Shown: positions 29,101-37,459 of the stretch, piece by piece
How positions within the stretch are numbered: position 1 is the stretch's first letter
How the letters are laid out: each line of letters opens with the position of its first letter
Assembly (NCBI RefSeq): GCF_040530035.1
Contig: NZ_JBEWCD010000002.1
Span: 2,835,793-2,899,792, forward strand
Source: Roseibium sp. HPY-6
GTDB lineage: Bacteria; Pseudomonadota; Alphaproteobacteria; Rhizobiales; Stappiaceae
DNA: 64,000 nucleotides
Direction: 5' to 3'
Notes under the pieces: generated by a model
The model's database searches: none
The model's input: the letters and a program-made list of their open reading frames with translations, nothing else
What the model was told of the DNA's origin: nothing
Position numbers and translations under genes: made by a program

Positions 29101-31038
29101 ATGGGCAAGATCGACTTCGAGCCATGGGAACCCGAAGAAACAGTCGGGAAACTGTGGCACGCATTTGCAAGCCGCCTGGATGCACCCGAGGTGCATCATG
29201 GAGCCGCGGTCGGCCTTTCTGAGGTCGGCGGGCGGCTTGCTGTGCTTTTCCGGGGGCTGGGCGGATGCCACAGTGTGGACATTCGCCCGGTCTCCGAAGA
29301 AGTCTCCCGGCACCGCCTCGGTTTTTTGAGACGGCTCGGCACTGAAGCGGAACACGTGCCGCAAGCGAGTTTCGATGGAGAAACGCTTCGGCTTCCGGAA
29401 AAACTGGCCGTTTTCCCGCTTCGGGAAGCCAATGCCGCACTCTATGTCTGGCTCACGGCCATGGCAGCGCACACGCCTGAGCATCACCGGGAAGACGACA
29501 AGTTGCGTGCAGACCTGCGCGCCTTGCAGAACGTCGGCAGGACCGTTCAGCGCACCTTGGACGCAGCACCGGGGCTTCGCCTCCTTTATTCCGAATTGCG
29601 CCGCGGTGCACTGCTGCAGCGAAAGACGGTTTCCTTGCCGAAAGTTGAAGACCGCGTTGAAAAACTGGTCCGGCACATGCTTGGTGACCCGGCAGATCTT
29701 TCTTCAGATGTTGAAAACCTCAAGGAAGCGCTTTGGAACAATGACTTGTCGTCTTTTGCCGCACCTGGAAACTATCAGCCCTTCCGTCCTGTTCCGGTCT
29801 GGCCGCGTCTGCGGGATGTCGTGTTTTCGAGCGAAGACGCGGTCGAAAACCGGGATACGGATGGCACACCGGAAGAGGCGACCGGGAAGACGGTTCGCGC
29901 AAGACGGCGTAAGGCCGAGCAGGCGGAACGCAAGGACAGCCTCATTCTGCACAAGTTCGAAGCGATCCTGAGCTGGACCGAATTCCTTAATCTTAACCGC
30001 AGGGTTGATGACGACGACAACGACAATGCCAAAAAAGCGGCAGAAGACCAGGATGAAATCGGTCTTGGGCAGATCTCCAAAGCGCCCGCGACGCGACTGA
30101 AATTGCATCTGGACCTGGCGCCCGAGGATGTCGACAGGGAAAACCTCTCCGGCAAGATCCTCTATCCGGAGTGGGACACGCGCACCGGCAAGTATCTACC
30201 TGATCATGTGTGCGTGCTTACCAGCGTTGCAGACGCTGACCCCGCTCAGGACATCATCGCAATGGACCCCAAGGCCGCGCGGCGCATTCGGGCCGTCAAG
30301 CGACAGTTCGAGGCAATGAGACCGGGCCGGGTCACAACGCGCGGACACCTTGAAGGCGATGCGCTGGATATGGATGCTGCCGTTAGGTCCGAAGTCGATC
30401 GGATCGCCGGTGGCAGCGGCAACGAACGGATCTGGCTGCAGACTCGGCCGGAGGCACGGGACCTTGCGGTTTCCATTCTGCTTGACATCTCCCGCTCAAC
30501 GGAGAGTGCAGTCACGGGTCGCCCGGTTATCGATATCGAGCGGGAGGCTCTCACGGCTCTTGCTTGGGGTTTGAATGCCTGCGGCGATGACTTCGCCATC
30601 TCGGCGTTTTCGTCGCTCAAGAGAAACCGTGTCTATCTGCAAAGCTGCAAGCAATTCGACGAACCGATGTCTCTTGTCGTCGAGCACCGCATCAGCGGAT
30701 TGAAGCCAGGCTTCTACACGCGGCTTGGAGCGGCGATGCGCCATGCATCCCATGAGTTGGAAAGCCAGTCCCGCAAGCGCAAGCTCCTGCTCGTGATCAC
30801 CGACGGCAAGCCGAATGATCTGGATCACTATGAAGGCAGGCACGGAATTGAGGACACGCGAATGGCCGTGCGGGAAGCGCGCCGCGCCGGGCAGGCCGTA
30901 TTTGGCGTCACCATCGACAAGTCGGCAAAATCCTGGTTCCCGCGACTGTTCGGGCAGGGCGGTTTCGCGCTGATCCCGCATCCCGACAAACTGACCCAGG
31001 CCTTGCCGCAGATTTACCGTCAACTTGTCGGGGGATAA
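29101..31038 (+). CDS. norD: NorD, VWA-domain NO reductase activation protein
   Basis: A 645-residue protein with a C-terminal von Willebrand A domain. The MIDAS motif DISRS occurs in VSILLDISRSTES (about residues 460-473), followed by later VWA strands such as LLVITDGKPND. The long N-terminal part is charged and helical. It partners NorQ in activation of NorB. The ATG at 29101 follows norQ by 10 bp; an earlier ATG at 29035 lies inside norQ. Confidence 0.93.
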   Translation: MGKIDFEPWEPEETVGKLWHAFASRLDAPEVHHGAAVGLSEVGGRLAVLFRGLGGCHSVDIRPVSEEVSRHRLGFLRRLGTEAEHVPQASFDGETLRLPEKLAVFPLREANAALYVWLTAMAAHTPEHHREDDKLRADLRALQNVGRTVQRTLDAAPGLRLLYSELRRGALLQRKTVSLPKVEDRVEKLVRHMLGDPADLSSDVENLKEALWNNDLSSFAAPGNYQPFRPVPVWPRLRDVVFSSEDAVENRDTDGTPEEATGKTVRARRRKAEQAERKDSLILHKFEAILSWTEFLNLNRRVDDDDNDNAKKAAEDQDEIGLGQISKAPATRLKLHLDLAPEDVDRENLSGKILYPEWDTRTGKYLPDHVCVLTSVADADPAQDIIAMDPKAARRIRAVKRQFEAMRPGRVTTRGHLEGDALDMDAAVRSEVDRIAGGSGNERIWLQTRPEARDLAVSILLDISRSTESAVTGRPVIDIEREALTALAWGLNACGDDFAISAFSSLKRNRVYLQSCKQFDEPMSLVVEHRISGLKPGFYTRLGAAMRHASHELESQSRKRKLLLVITDGKPNDLDHYEGRHGIEDTRMAVREARRAGQAVFGVTIDKSAKSWFPRLFGQGGFALIPHPDKLTQALPQIYRQLVGG

Positions 31039-31042
31039 ACGA

Positions 31043-31606
31043 ATGTCTGCCGGAGAAAGCGCGCCCGCAAGCGCACTCGATGAGCTTCCCGGCGATCTCA
31101 TGATGTGGGTCCTGATCGTCAGCGAACTTCTGGTTTTCGGTGCCGGACTGGCGGCGTTTCTGGGTGTAAGGATCACGGATCCGACCGGCTTTGCAGCCGC
31201 TCGGCTTCACCTTCATCCGACCCTTGCCGGGGTAAACACCATTGTTCTGATCACCAGCGGGTTTTTCGCGGCCCGTGCGCTTGATCTCGTCAAGGACAAC
31301 ATAATAGCGCCGGCACGGTGGAACCTTTTCTTCGCGATGCTGCTCGGGTCAGTCTTTCTGGCGATCAAATTCTACGAATACGCCGATGTTGCAGGGCAGG
31401 GCATTTCGACGGAAACCCACCCGTTCTTCACCTTCTACTACCTCTTGACCGGCTTTCACGCGTTGCACGTGGTGGCGGGCATGATCATCCTGGCTCTGGT
31501 CATCTGGAAAACGGCGATACGCAATGTCGAGGTCGGAACAACCTTCTGGCACATGGTGGATCTTGTCTGGGTTCTGCTGTTTCCGGTGATCTACCTGCTG
31601 GCGTGA
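31043..31606 (+). CDS. norE: NorE, cytochrome oxidase subunit III-like protein
   Basis: A 187-residue protein with five hydrophobic helices. COX3-like residues are visible in FYYLLTGFHALHVVAGM and FWHMVDLVWVLLFPVIYL. NorE helps full NO reductase activity in denitrifiers but is not catalytic. The ATG at 31043 has GGGGA upstream; a TTG at 31025 inside norD is unlikely. It ends 7 bp before norF. Confidence 0.88.
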   Translation: MSAGESAPASALDELPGDLMMWVLIVSELLVFGAGLAAFLGVRITDPTGFAAARLHLHPTLAGVNTIVLITSGFFAARALDLVKDNIIAPARWNLFFAMLLGSVFLAIKFYEYADVAGQGISTETHPFFTFYYLLTGFHALHVVAGMIILALVIWKTAIRNVEVGTTFWHMVDLVWVLLFPVIYLLA

Positions 31607-31613
31607 GAACGAC

Positions 31614-31886
31614 ATGAGCTTCAACGCAACGACACGAGCTTTGTTCAACTTGCTACTTCTGAGCGGTGCATCGGTGCTTGTCGCTTCAGGCGCAGCGGGA
31701 ACGCTCGACGCAGCGGCGACCGGGATACTCGTGCTGATCTTGGCCTGGATGAAGGCGCGCGTTGTGCTGTCGCGTTACCTTGGTCTCTGGCAGGCACCGG
31801 TCTGGCTAACCGGCTTCAATTGGGCGCTCGGGCTGTTCTGCCTACTTTTGTTGGGCCTGTTTCTGATCCCGGAAATCAGGACTTGA
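31614..31886 (+). CDS. norF: NorF, small membrane protein of the nor operon
   Basis: A 90-residue protein with three hydrophobic helices and the short motif WMKARVVLSRYLGL, typical of NorF and of cytochrome oxidase subunit IV-like proteins. Usually found beside NorE, where it supports NO reductase activity. The 3' end overlaps the convergent DUF4202 gene by 11 bp. Confidence 0.82.
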   Translation: MSFNATTRALFNLLLLSGASVLVASGAAGTLDAAATGILVLILAWMKARVVLSRYLGLWQAPVWLTGFNWALGLFCLLLLGLFLIPEIRT

Positions 31887-32436
31887 ATGCCGCCGCGAGT
31901 TGTTCGGGAAGTTCAAACTCGTTCAGGACCCAGGACCGACCGTCATCCGACATCTTTTTCGCTGTTTTCTGGACGATACCGAGCACCTTCTCCTCGGGAT
32001 GCTTGGCAGCGAAGGCCGTGAAATAGTAACGGAGAAACACAAAGCAGATCACGTTTTCCAGCGCCTGGACATCCTCATGGCGCTTGATACCTTCCTTGCG
32101 CAGCATACGTTCGGCGGCTTCTATTGATGGGCTGTCATAGCCCGCTTCGGCCATAATCGTGCCAACCCGTTCGGCGTGGTGCTTGGCAAGGTCGCGACGC
32201 CAGGCGTGGTAGCCGGTTCGACCTTGCGGGTAGGTGTCACGCGGCAGGATCCAACGTTCGATATGCTGGCCACGTGCGGCTATTTTGAGGGCGTCCGGAG
32301 CGTCAGGGTAAAGGCGTCCCAATTCGGAACTCATGCGTTGTCCATAGAGCAGAGCGGCGGGCTGCCCGTTTTCGAGCGTCGGATCGGCAGTATTCGCTTC
32401 GTCTATGGCATCAAGAGCTTTTTGGAGTTGCACCAT
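31876..32436 (-). CDS. DUF4202 family protein
   Basis: A 186-residue soluble protein that I recognise as the DUF4202 type. Its central region carries conserved histidines (ARGQHIERWILPR, GYHAWRRDLAKHHAERV) that could bind metal. No function is established that I can state. It is transcribed with the Crp/Fnr regulator gene, whose stop lies 2 bp before this start. The family is met next to denitrification regulators, so a link to NO or nitrogen-oxide metabolism is possible. Confidence 0.78.
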   Translation of the reverse strand: MVQLQKALDAIDEANTADPTLENGQPAALLYGQRMSSELGRLYPDAPDALKIAARGQHIERWILPRDTYPQGRTGYHAWRRDLAKHHAERVGTIMAEAGYDSPSIEAAERMLRKEGIKRHEDVQALENVICFVFLRYYFTAFAAKHPEEKVLGIVQKTAKKMSDDGRSWVLNEFELPEQLAAAFKS

Positions 32437-32438
32437 TT

Positions 32439-33140
32439 TTACTTATGCCAGCTTTCTACGGGGTCGACTTCGGAGAACTCACGCAGATGTTCTATGTCGT
32501 CAATTGCCGCATGATTGCGATTAATTTGGACACCGACACCTTTCAGCTTTGAAAAGGAGCGCGACAGGCTCTCAGGTTTCATTCCAAGTCGTCCCGCAAT
32601 CAGGAATTTGTCATAGGGTAATGTCACGACACACCCGCCAGCGTCTTTTTCGCACAGATCCAGCAAAAATTCTGCAACACGTTGTGGTCCTGTTTGTGCT
32701 TTGAGTTGCTCAAGCTGCGAGACGAGAGAATGCAGGTGTGCAAACGTCGAGGCAAGTACGGACACCGCAATATCGGGATCCTTCCGCATGGCTTCTAAGA
32801 TTGCGGAACTTGGAATGCGCATGACTTCGCAGGCCGTTACTGCTTCTGCAGAAACAGGGTACGCGTGACCGCGGAAGGCGACCGCCTCACCAAAGCTCTC
32901 GCCCTTGGCAAACACGTTCACAACAGCCTCGCCGCCGTTCGGCGCGATCCTGTAAAGTTTCACCCAGCCTTCGGTCACGATATGAATGGCATGCGCCGTT
33001 TCGCCTTGCAGGAACAAGGTTTCACCTCGATCATATTCGCGCCAGCTTGACATGCTAAGAACCATGTCCTGGATATCTGGCGGAAAACTCTTGAGCAACA
33101 ACGAGTTCTGCGCAATTTTCTTGCGGCGTTCGTTCGGCAT
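32439..33140 (-). CDS. Crp/Fnr-family regulator, probable NO-responsive Nnr/Dnr type
   Basis: A 233-residue protein: a cyclic-nucleotide-binding-like beta-roll (about 25-140, GETLFLQGETAHAIHIVTEGWVKLYR), a dimerisation helix, and a winged HTH with LIAGRLGMKPESLSRSFSKLK as recognition region. It lacks the N-terminal cysteine cluster of FNR, so it should not sense oxygen through 4Fe-4S. With nor, nir and nos next to it, it is the best candidate to bind the TTGAC-N4-GTCAA boxes. The start is unsure: the ATG at 33140 was taken, while a TTG at 33185 would add 15 residues. Confidence 0.85.
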   Translation of the reverse strand: MPNERRKKIAQNSLLLKSFPPDIQDMVLSMSSWREYDRGETLFLQGETAHAIHIVTEGWVKLYRIAPNGGEAVVNVFAKGESFGEAVAFRGHAYPVSAEAVTACEVMRIPSSAILEAMRKDPDIAVSVLASTFAHLHSLVSQLEQLKAQTGPQRVAEFLLDLCEKDAGGCVVTLPYDKFLIAGRLGMKPESLSRSFSKLKGVGVQINRNHAAIDDIEHLREFSEVDPVESWHK

Positions 33141-33543
33141 CTTGATCTTGTCCAGATTCAGCAGCCTGAATCTGCTCCCTCCCAAATTCGTTGCTTAAAT
33201 TAGCAGAAAGACAGAGCGCGCGTATTGCTCCTGATCAAATCTCGCTTCGAAAACCTGCTCATTTTTATCAATGATTTTTGTCGTGGCTCGATCCGTCAAC
33301 CGGGTCTATGCGGTACGGGACGCCGTCTGGAGAATTTTCTATGCTTCGAATGCCGTCGCGGTCGGGTGTTCCAGTGACTGCCTGGATTTTGAGCCAATAT
33401 TCACGACGAATGAACTGGGACGGTCTTTAGAGAGGCTGTGCAGCTGGCAATTTGGTGTCATTAAGCTGGTAGTATCCGCGAAACCTGTTTGGGCGCGCCC
33501 AGTCGTCAGCGGAAATTGCCTGAAGCGTTTATAAAGCTCACTA
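33141..33543. other. Intergenic stretch before the regulator gene
   Basis: Holds the probable regulator promoter and its FNR-type box. An 87-codon open frame (33271-33534, plus) has no family resemblance and no good ribosome-binding site, so it was not called. Nothing else was recognised. Confidence 0.5.
33225..33238. promoter_or_regulatory. FNR-type box upstream of the Crp/Fnr regulator gene
   Basis: TTGCTCCTGATCAA matches TTGAT-N4-ATCAA at nine of ten defined positions. It lies about 90 bp before the regulator start on the minus strand. Its half-sites end in T/A rather than the C/G seen in the other island boxes, which suggests a different regulator such as FnrL. Confidence 0.45.
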
Positions 33544-34482
33544 TTAACCGCGCCGGTTCTCCAAGGGGCTATGGAGATCGTAAACTGACGGCAACTCAAG
33601 CGACATATGAGGGGCGATCCGGCTGGCCATTTCGTCATCGAGGACAATTAGAACCAGTTCCTCATCACCAGCCAAATACATTCTTTTCTGGGCCGCATGC
33701 TGATTGACGAGACTGCAAAGACGGTCAATGAAAGAGTGGTCAATCCATTTTCCGAGGGTATGAATTGTCCAGTCATAGCGCTGGTCGCGCGATACGAACT
33801 CGAGCCTCACATCAATTAGATCGTATTTCTCTTCCATCTCCTCGCTGGCTCGCACATCTTTGAGTTCTAACGCGCCATCGCTGATCCGGTCTGCCTCCCT
33901 CAAAAGATAACTGTACAGCGCTGCTTCCTCTTCGGTCTTCCAATAGTCGAAGAAAAGATGTGGCAAGCGACCGGGCGCTTCAAATTCGAAAGTGGTAAGG
34001 CCAATACGGTCCAAGCTGAATTCATTCAATGCACTTAGGAAATCGACAAATCGGACGTCAAAATCTGCCGGAAAGGCATCAGCGATAAATGCCTCAAATT
34101 TATTGATGTCAAAATCGTGCGGCAAAAGCTCCGCGCTTTGCGCAAGTGGCAACCACTCGTCCAGCATATTACGCAATTCTTGCGCAGAGGCTCTTTTGGG
34201 CGGTTCGAACCGATGCTCTTCAAAGTCGGGAAGCTGTTCCAATTCCTCCGCTCTTTCCCGGAACCCGCGATAAATCATCCAACCAATGGGCGCAGTTGCG
34301 ATGACGCCGAGGAACCAGGGAAAGAGGCGGTCCAGCAATGTGTAGTCGCCCGGGTTTTGCTGGTGGGTTACCACGCTTTCCATATGAAGGTTGAAGGTCA
34401 TAAGCCAAATGAACGCAACACCTGCGAACAGGAACAGCTGGTAGGCCCAGAACAGGTAAGACGCACTTTTTCGCCGTTTCAC
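33544..34482 (-). CDS. Unrecognised membrane-anchored protein
   Basis: A 312-residue protein. The N-terminus has two hydrophobic helices (about 9-30 and 52-70) joined by a polar loop. A charged, mostly alpha/beta-looking soluble part of about 235 residues follows, rich in Glu, Asp, Leu and Phe. Both ends should lie in the cytoplasm. No catalytic or ligand motif was recognised and I cannot name a family. It is monocistronic and lies between the denitrification island and the amidohydrolase region; it need not belong to either. The start MKRRKSAS is suited to a membrane protein. Confidence 0.68.
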   Translation of the reverse strand: MKRRKSASYLFWAYQLFLFAGVAFIWLMTFNLHMESVVTHQQNPGDYTLLDRLFPWFLGVIATAPIGWMIYRGFRERAEELEQLPDFEEHRFEPPKRASAQELRNMLDEWLPLAQSAELLPHDFDINKFEAFIADAFPADFDVRFVDFLSALNEFSLDRIGLTTFEFEAPGRLPHLFFDYWKTEEEAALYSYLLREADRISDGALELKDVRASEEMEEKYDLIDVRLEFVSRDQRYDWTIHTLGKWIDHSFIDRLCSLVNQHAAQKRMYLAGDEELVLIVLDDEMASRIAPHMSLELPSVYDLHSPLENRRG

Positions 34483-35033
34483 TTCTTCTTTTTCCTCGTT
34501 CTTAAGATGCTGCCCGGAATTCTGCTTTCCGAAACCAGGCCCTCAGGACTTCAGGCCGCTTTTTAGGCAGGCTCTATTTTGTGGCTCGGTCATTTGTGAG
34601 GCTGGTGAGGGGGCAGTTGTGTTGGGACTTTGTGTTGAGACGGTTAGCAAGAACAGTATTTGAAATGTTTATCCGGGGGACGTTGGATGAGCTTCATTAT
34701 CCAAGTCAAAACGGTATGATTGTGTCCTGGCGCGACTTGTCGCTGCAAATGTGTCGCGCTGGCAATTTTGGCTCACGCAATTTGTTCGTCTCTCAGGCAG
34801 GTTTTTGCAATTCCAGTTCCGCTGCGTTTTGTCGGTTTCCTCAACGCGGTTTGGTATGAGACAGAATGCTCAAATGCTTGAGTCTTGCGACCAGATCGAT
34901 TTAGGTTTTTTGAGAATGCTTCATGGTTTTGCCGCGCATGGGTAAAGCCGGCATCCGGGCGCAATTCTTTACTGATGTTCAACCCAAAAGCGCCTTCTAA
35001 CCTCGTAACTTATTGACAACAAGCATCATTTGC
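34483..35033. other. 551-bp non-coding stretch
   Basis: No gene supported. Open frames here (for example 34581-34859, plus) show Cys/Phe/Arg-rich translations with no resemblance to any family. The base composition looks more AT-rich than the flanking genes. No repeat, tRNA or mobile-element end was seen. Confidence 0.5.
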
Positions 35034-36434
35034 TCATCCCGGGAAACCCTCTCCGAGGTCCCAGAAGAGACCGGTCATCATCTCAAGACCCTCTTTCATC
35101 AGGTGAGGCAATACATGTTCGTCCGGGGCGTGTTGGGAGCACCCGGTATAGCTGTGCGGAACCCAGATTGTCGGCATGCCGATGATGCTTAGAAACACGT
35201 CGTTCGGCAGAGAACCACCTGCATTCGGGATGACCGTGACGCTCTTGCCGGTGGTTCTTTCGATTGATCTGACAGCCCATTCAACGGCCGCATGATCCGG
35301 GTCGAGCCGCGACGCACGCAGCATCGACATGCGCGCAGGTTCAACGGTGATGCCCTCAAACCCTTCGTCTTTGAGATGCTGGCGTATCAGGGGCAGAAAT
35401 GTATCGGGATCCGTGTCCACGACGAAACGGATCTGGCAGATGGCTTCGGCAAAGGGTGGAACTGCATTTTGCGGCTTGTCGGGGTCGCCTGTTATGAATG
35501 ACAATACTTCGAAAGTGTTCCAGCCGAACACTTTTTCAGCACCGCTCAAACCCTGTTCACCCCACCAGGGATCAATGTCCGGATCGCCGGGCCCTGAGGT
35601 CACGGTCACTTTGGCGAGCGCATCGCGTACCGAGTTTTTGATGCTGTCCGGTTTCAGGCCGGGATGCAGGATCTCGCCATTGCGGCTCACGAGGGTCGTA
35701 AGCGCATGCATCAGCACGATTGCCGGATTGGCCAAAAGGCCGCCCCAGTTGCCGGAATGATGGCCTCCTTCGCGATACTCAAGCCTGAAACGGATATTCA
35801 ACCCGCCGCGCGTTCCGAGCTTGATGTCGGGCCCATCCGTTGAAAAGCGCGGACCGTCGGACGCAAGCAGCAGATCGGCCGCCAGCATATCGCGATTGTC
35901 CCGGCAGAAGTCGGCAAGACCGGGCGAGCCCATTTCCTCCGCCGTTTCGATCAGGAACGTAACATTGTATCCAAGATTGCCGCGCGCTTCGATGACATGG
36001 CGCAGAGCCTCCATGTTAATTGTGTGCTGTGCTTTGTTGTCCGCCGTGCCGCGCCCGTACCAGCGCTCGCCTGAGGACGTTTGAGCTGCGACCAGCTGCC
36101 AAGGGTCGCGCCCCTCGCTCCATCGTCCGTCTTCGCCGGGCACGGTGTCGCCATGCCCGTAGCAAAAGAGGGTCGGAAGGGCAGGATCCTCCTGTCGCTT
36201 GGCCACCAGGAATGGCGCGCGCTCAAGCATTTTGTTGGGGTGAATGTCGACCGAAAAGCCCATTGTTTCGAAACGCTGGCGCATCAACTCGTCCAGGTAC
36301 CGTCTCAGCTCATCCTTGTGCTGGTCTTCCCGGCTGGACGTTTTCACAGCTATCCTGTCCGCCAGTTCGGCCTGAAATCCGCCGTCTTTGAAAAACCGGG
36401 ACACCGCATCGATTGCGGCCTCGCGCGTGGTCAT
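35034..36434 (-). CDS. M20-family metallopeptidase/dipeptidase
   Basis: A 466-residue zinc hydrolase. Metal-site motifs are YGHGDTVPG (His and Asp), the catalytic ETAEEMGSPG (Glu-Glu), LLASDGP (Asp) and a late His in WVPHSYTGCSQHAPDEH. The inserted dimerisation domain holds GGHHSGNWGG. M20 enzymes of this kind cleave dipeptides or N-acyl amino acids. It is soluble, with no signal peptide. It follows the M14-like gene by 28 bp and is probably co-transcribed with it. Confidence 0.88.
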   Translation of the reverse strand: MTTREAAIDAVSRFFKDGGFQAELADRIAVKTSSREDQHKDELRRYLDELMRQRFETMGFSVDIHPNKMLERAPFLVAKRQEDPALPTLFCYGHGDTVPGEDGRWSEGRDPWQLVAAQTSSGERWYGRGTADNKAQHTINMEALRHVIEARGNLGYNVTFLIETAEEMGSPGLADFCRDNRDMLAADLLLASDGPRFSTDGPDIKLGTRGGLNIRFRLEYREGGHHSGNWGGLLANPAIVLMHALTTLVSRNGEILHPGLKPDSIKNSVRDALAKVTVTSGPGDPDIDPWWGEQGLSGAEKVFGWNTFEVLSFITGDPDKPQNAVPPFAEAICQIRFVVDTDPDTFLPLIRQHLKDEGFEGITVEPARMSMLRASRLDPDHAAVEWAVRSIERTTGKSVTVIPNAGGSLPNDVFLSIIGMPTIWVPHSYTGCSQHAPDEHVLPHLMKEGLEMMTGLFWDLGEGFPG

Positions 36435-36462
36435 GGTCGAATACCTCTGGTTTGTGTTCTGA

Positions 36463-37422
36463 TCAGGTGTCTCGGCGAGCCAGTCTCACTGCTGTTTGTC
36501 CGCGCCACAAGCGTTTGGACGGCATCACCAGCATGAGATCATCCTCGGGTGTGACAACCGGAATTTCTCCGTCGTGGCCGAGCAGGGTGCCTTTCTTGGC
36601 AATGATTTCACCACCGGAGAAGTCTTGCGCAAAAACGAATGCTTCATTTTGGATTGTCACGGCTTCGACGACGGTAAACGCGGACTGAGGCGGCGGCGGG
36701 ATGGTGAAGCGATCCAGTGCATCAGCTGAAAGCACGCCGGTCGCAACCAGGAACCGGATAGCTGCCTCTTCTGCCAGATCCCCGGCGGAAGCTTGCCAGT
36801 GTTGGCCGCACTCGATCAGCAGTGCGGTGTTCTTTTCACGCGGATCATCAAATGGGCCATAGTCCCGCATGCGCCGTCCCGCGGCGTGACCGGCATCGCC
36901 GACGACGCGTTCAGGCACACCAATGGCGGCCGCGAGCGCCTTGGCTCGAGCATGTCGACCCGACATCATGAGCGGGGGTGCCAGATGCTGCATGCTGTGA
37001 ATGTCGAGGAGATAGTCGATTTCGGCCAGTGCTGGGCGAACCTCTCGCGCGCGCCGCAGTTCAACGCTGTCGCGTTCCCCTTCAAGCGTCGCGATGTCCC
37101 ATACCCTGTTGAAATCCTCATCGATCCAGCGCGTCGCATTCGGGTCAAGCGGATCAAACGCATCGTAAGCGTCGATGTTCATGAACGCCAACGTCAGGGA
37201 TCCACTTTCTGGCCTGGTGTCATTTTTCAACAACCTGTCTAGTGCGATCGCACCGCAGGGTTCGTTTCCATGAACGATCGCGCTGAGCATCACATTCGGC
37301 CCTGGTGCGCCGCTGTCGAACCGCCAGACATAGGGAATGCCGGAATTGCCGTCCTTGTAAGGGGAAAGATCGGGCGGAGCGAGTTCGACCGGGTATTCGT
37401 TGGGAATATTGATTTCGGACAC
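36463..37422 (-). CDS. Succinylglutamate desuccinylase/aspartoacylase-type (M14-like) hydrolase
   Basis: A 319-residue protein of the AstE/AspA group. Zinc-site residues are visible in AIVHGNEPCGAIAL (His and Glu) and in DIHSM (His), with the C-terminal beta-rich part typical of the group. Family members remove acyl groups from N-acyl amino acids. The GTG start at 37422 has AAGGAG 9 nt upstream. The longer frame to 37683 would run through the divergent M81 gene and was rejected. Only 37 bp separate this start from that of the M81 gene. Confidence 0.85.
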   Translation of the reverse strand: MSEINIPNEYPVELAPPDLSPYKDGNSGIPYVWRFDSGAPGPNVMLSAIVHGNEPCGAIALDRLLKNDTRPESGSLTLAFMNIDAYDAFDPLDPNATRWIDEDFNRVWDIATLEGERDSVELRRAREVRPALAEIDYLLDIHSMQHLAPPLMMSGRHARAKALAAAIGVPERVVGDAGHAAGRRMRDYGPFDDPREKNTALLIECGQHWQASAGDLAEEAAIRFLVATGVLSADALDRFTIPPPPQSAFTVVEAVTIQNEAFVFAQDFSGGEIIAKKGTLLGHDGEIPVVTPEDDLMLVMPSKRLWRGQTAVRLARRDT

Positions 37423-37459
37423 GAGATCGTGCTCCTTTTCATGACGATCGGAACAGGGA

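Noticed and set aside
33271..33534. 87-codon plus-strand open frame upstream of the regulator
   Set aside because: No family resemblance, no good ribosome-binding site, and it lies beside the probable regulator promoter.
34581..34859. Open frame in the 551-bp gap
   Set aside because: Cys/Phe/Arg-rich random-looking translation without motifs.
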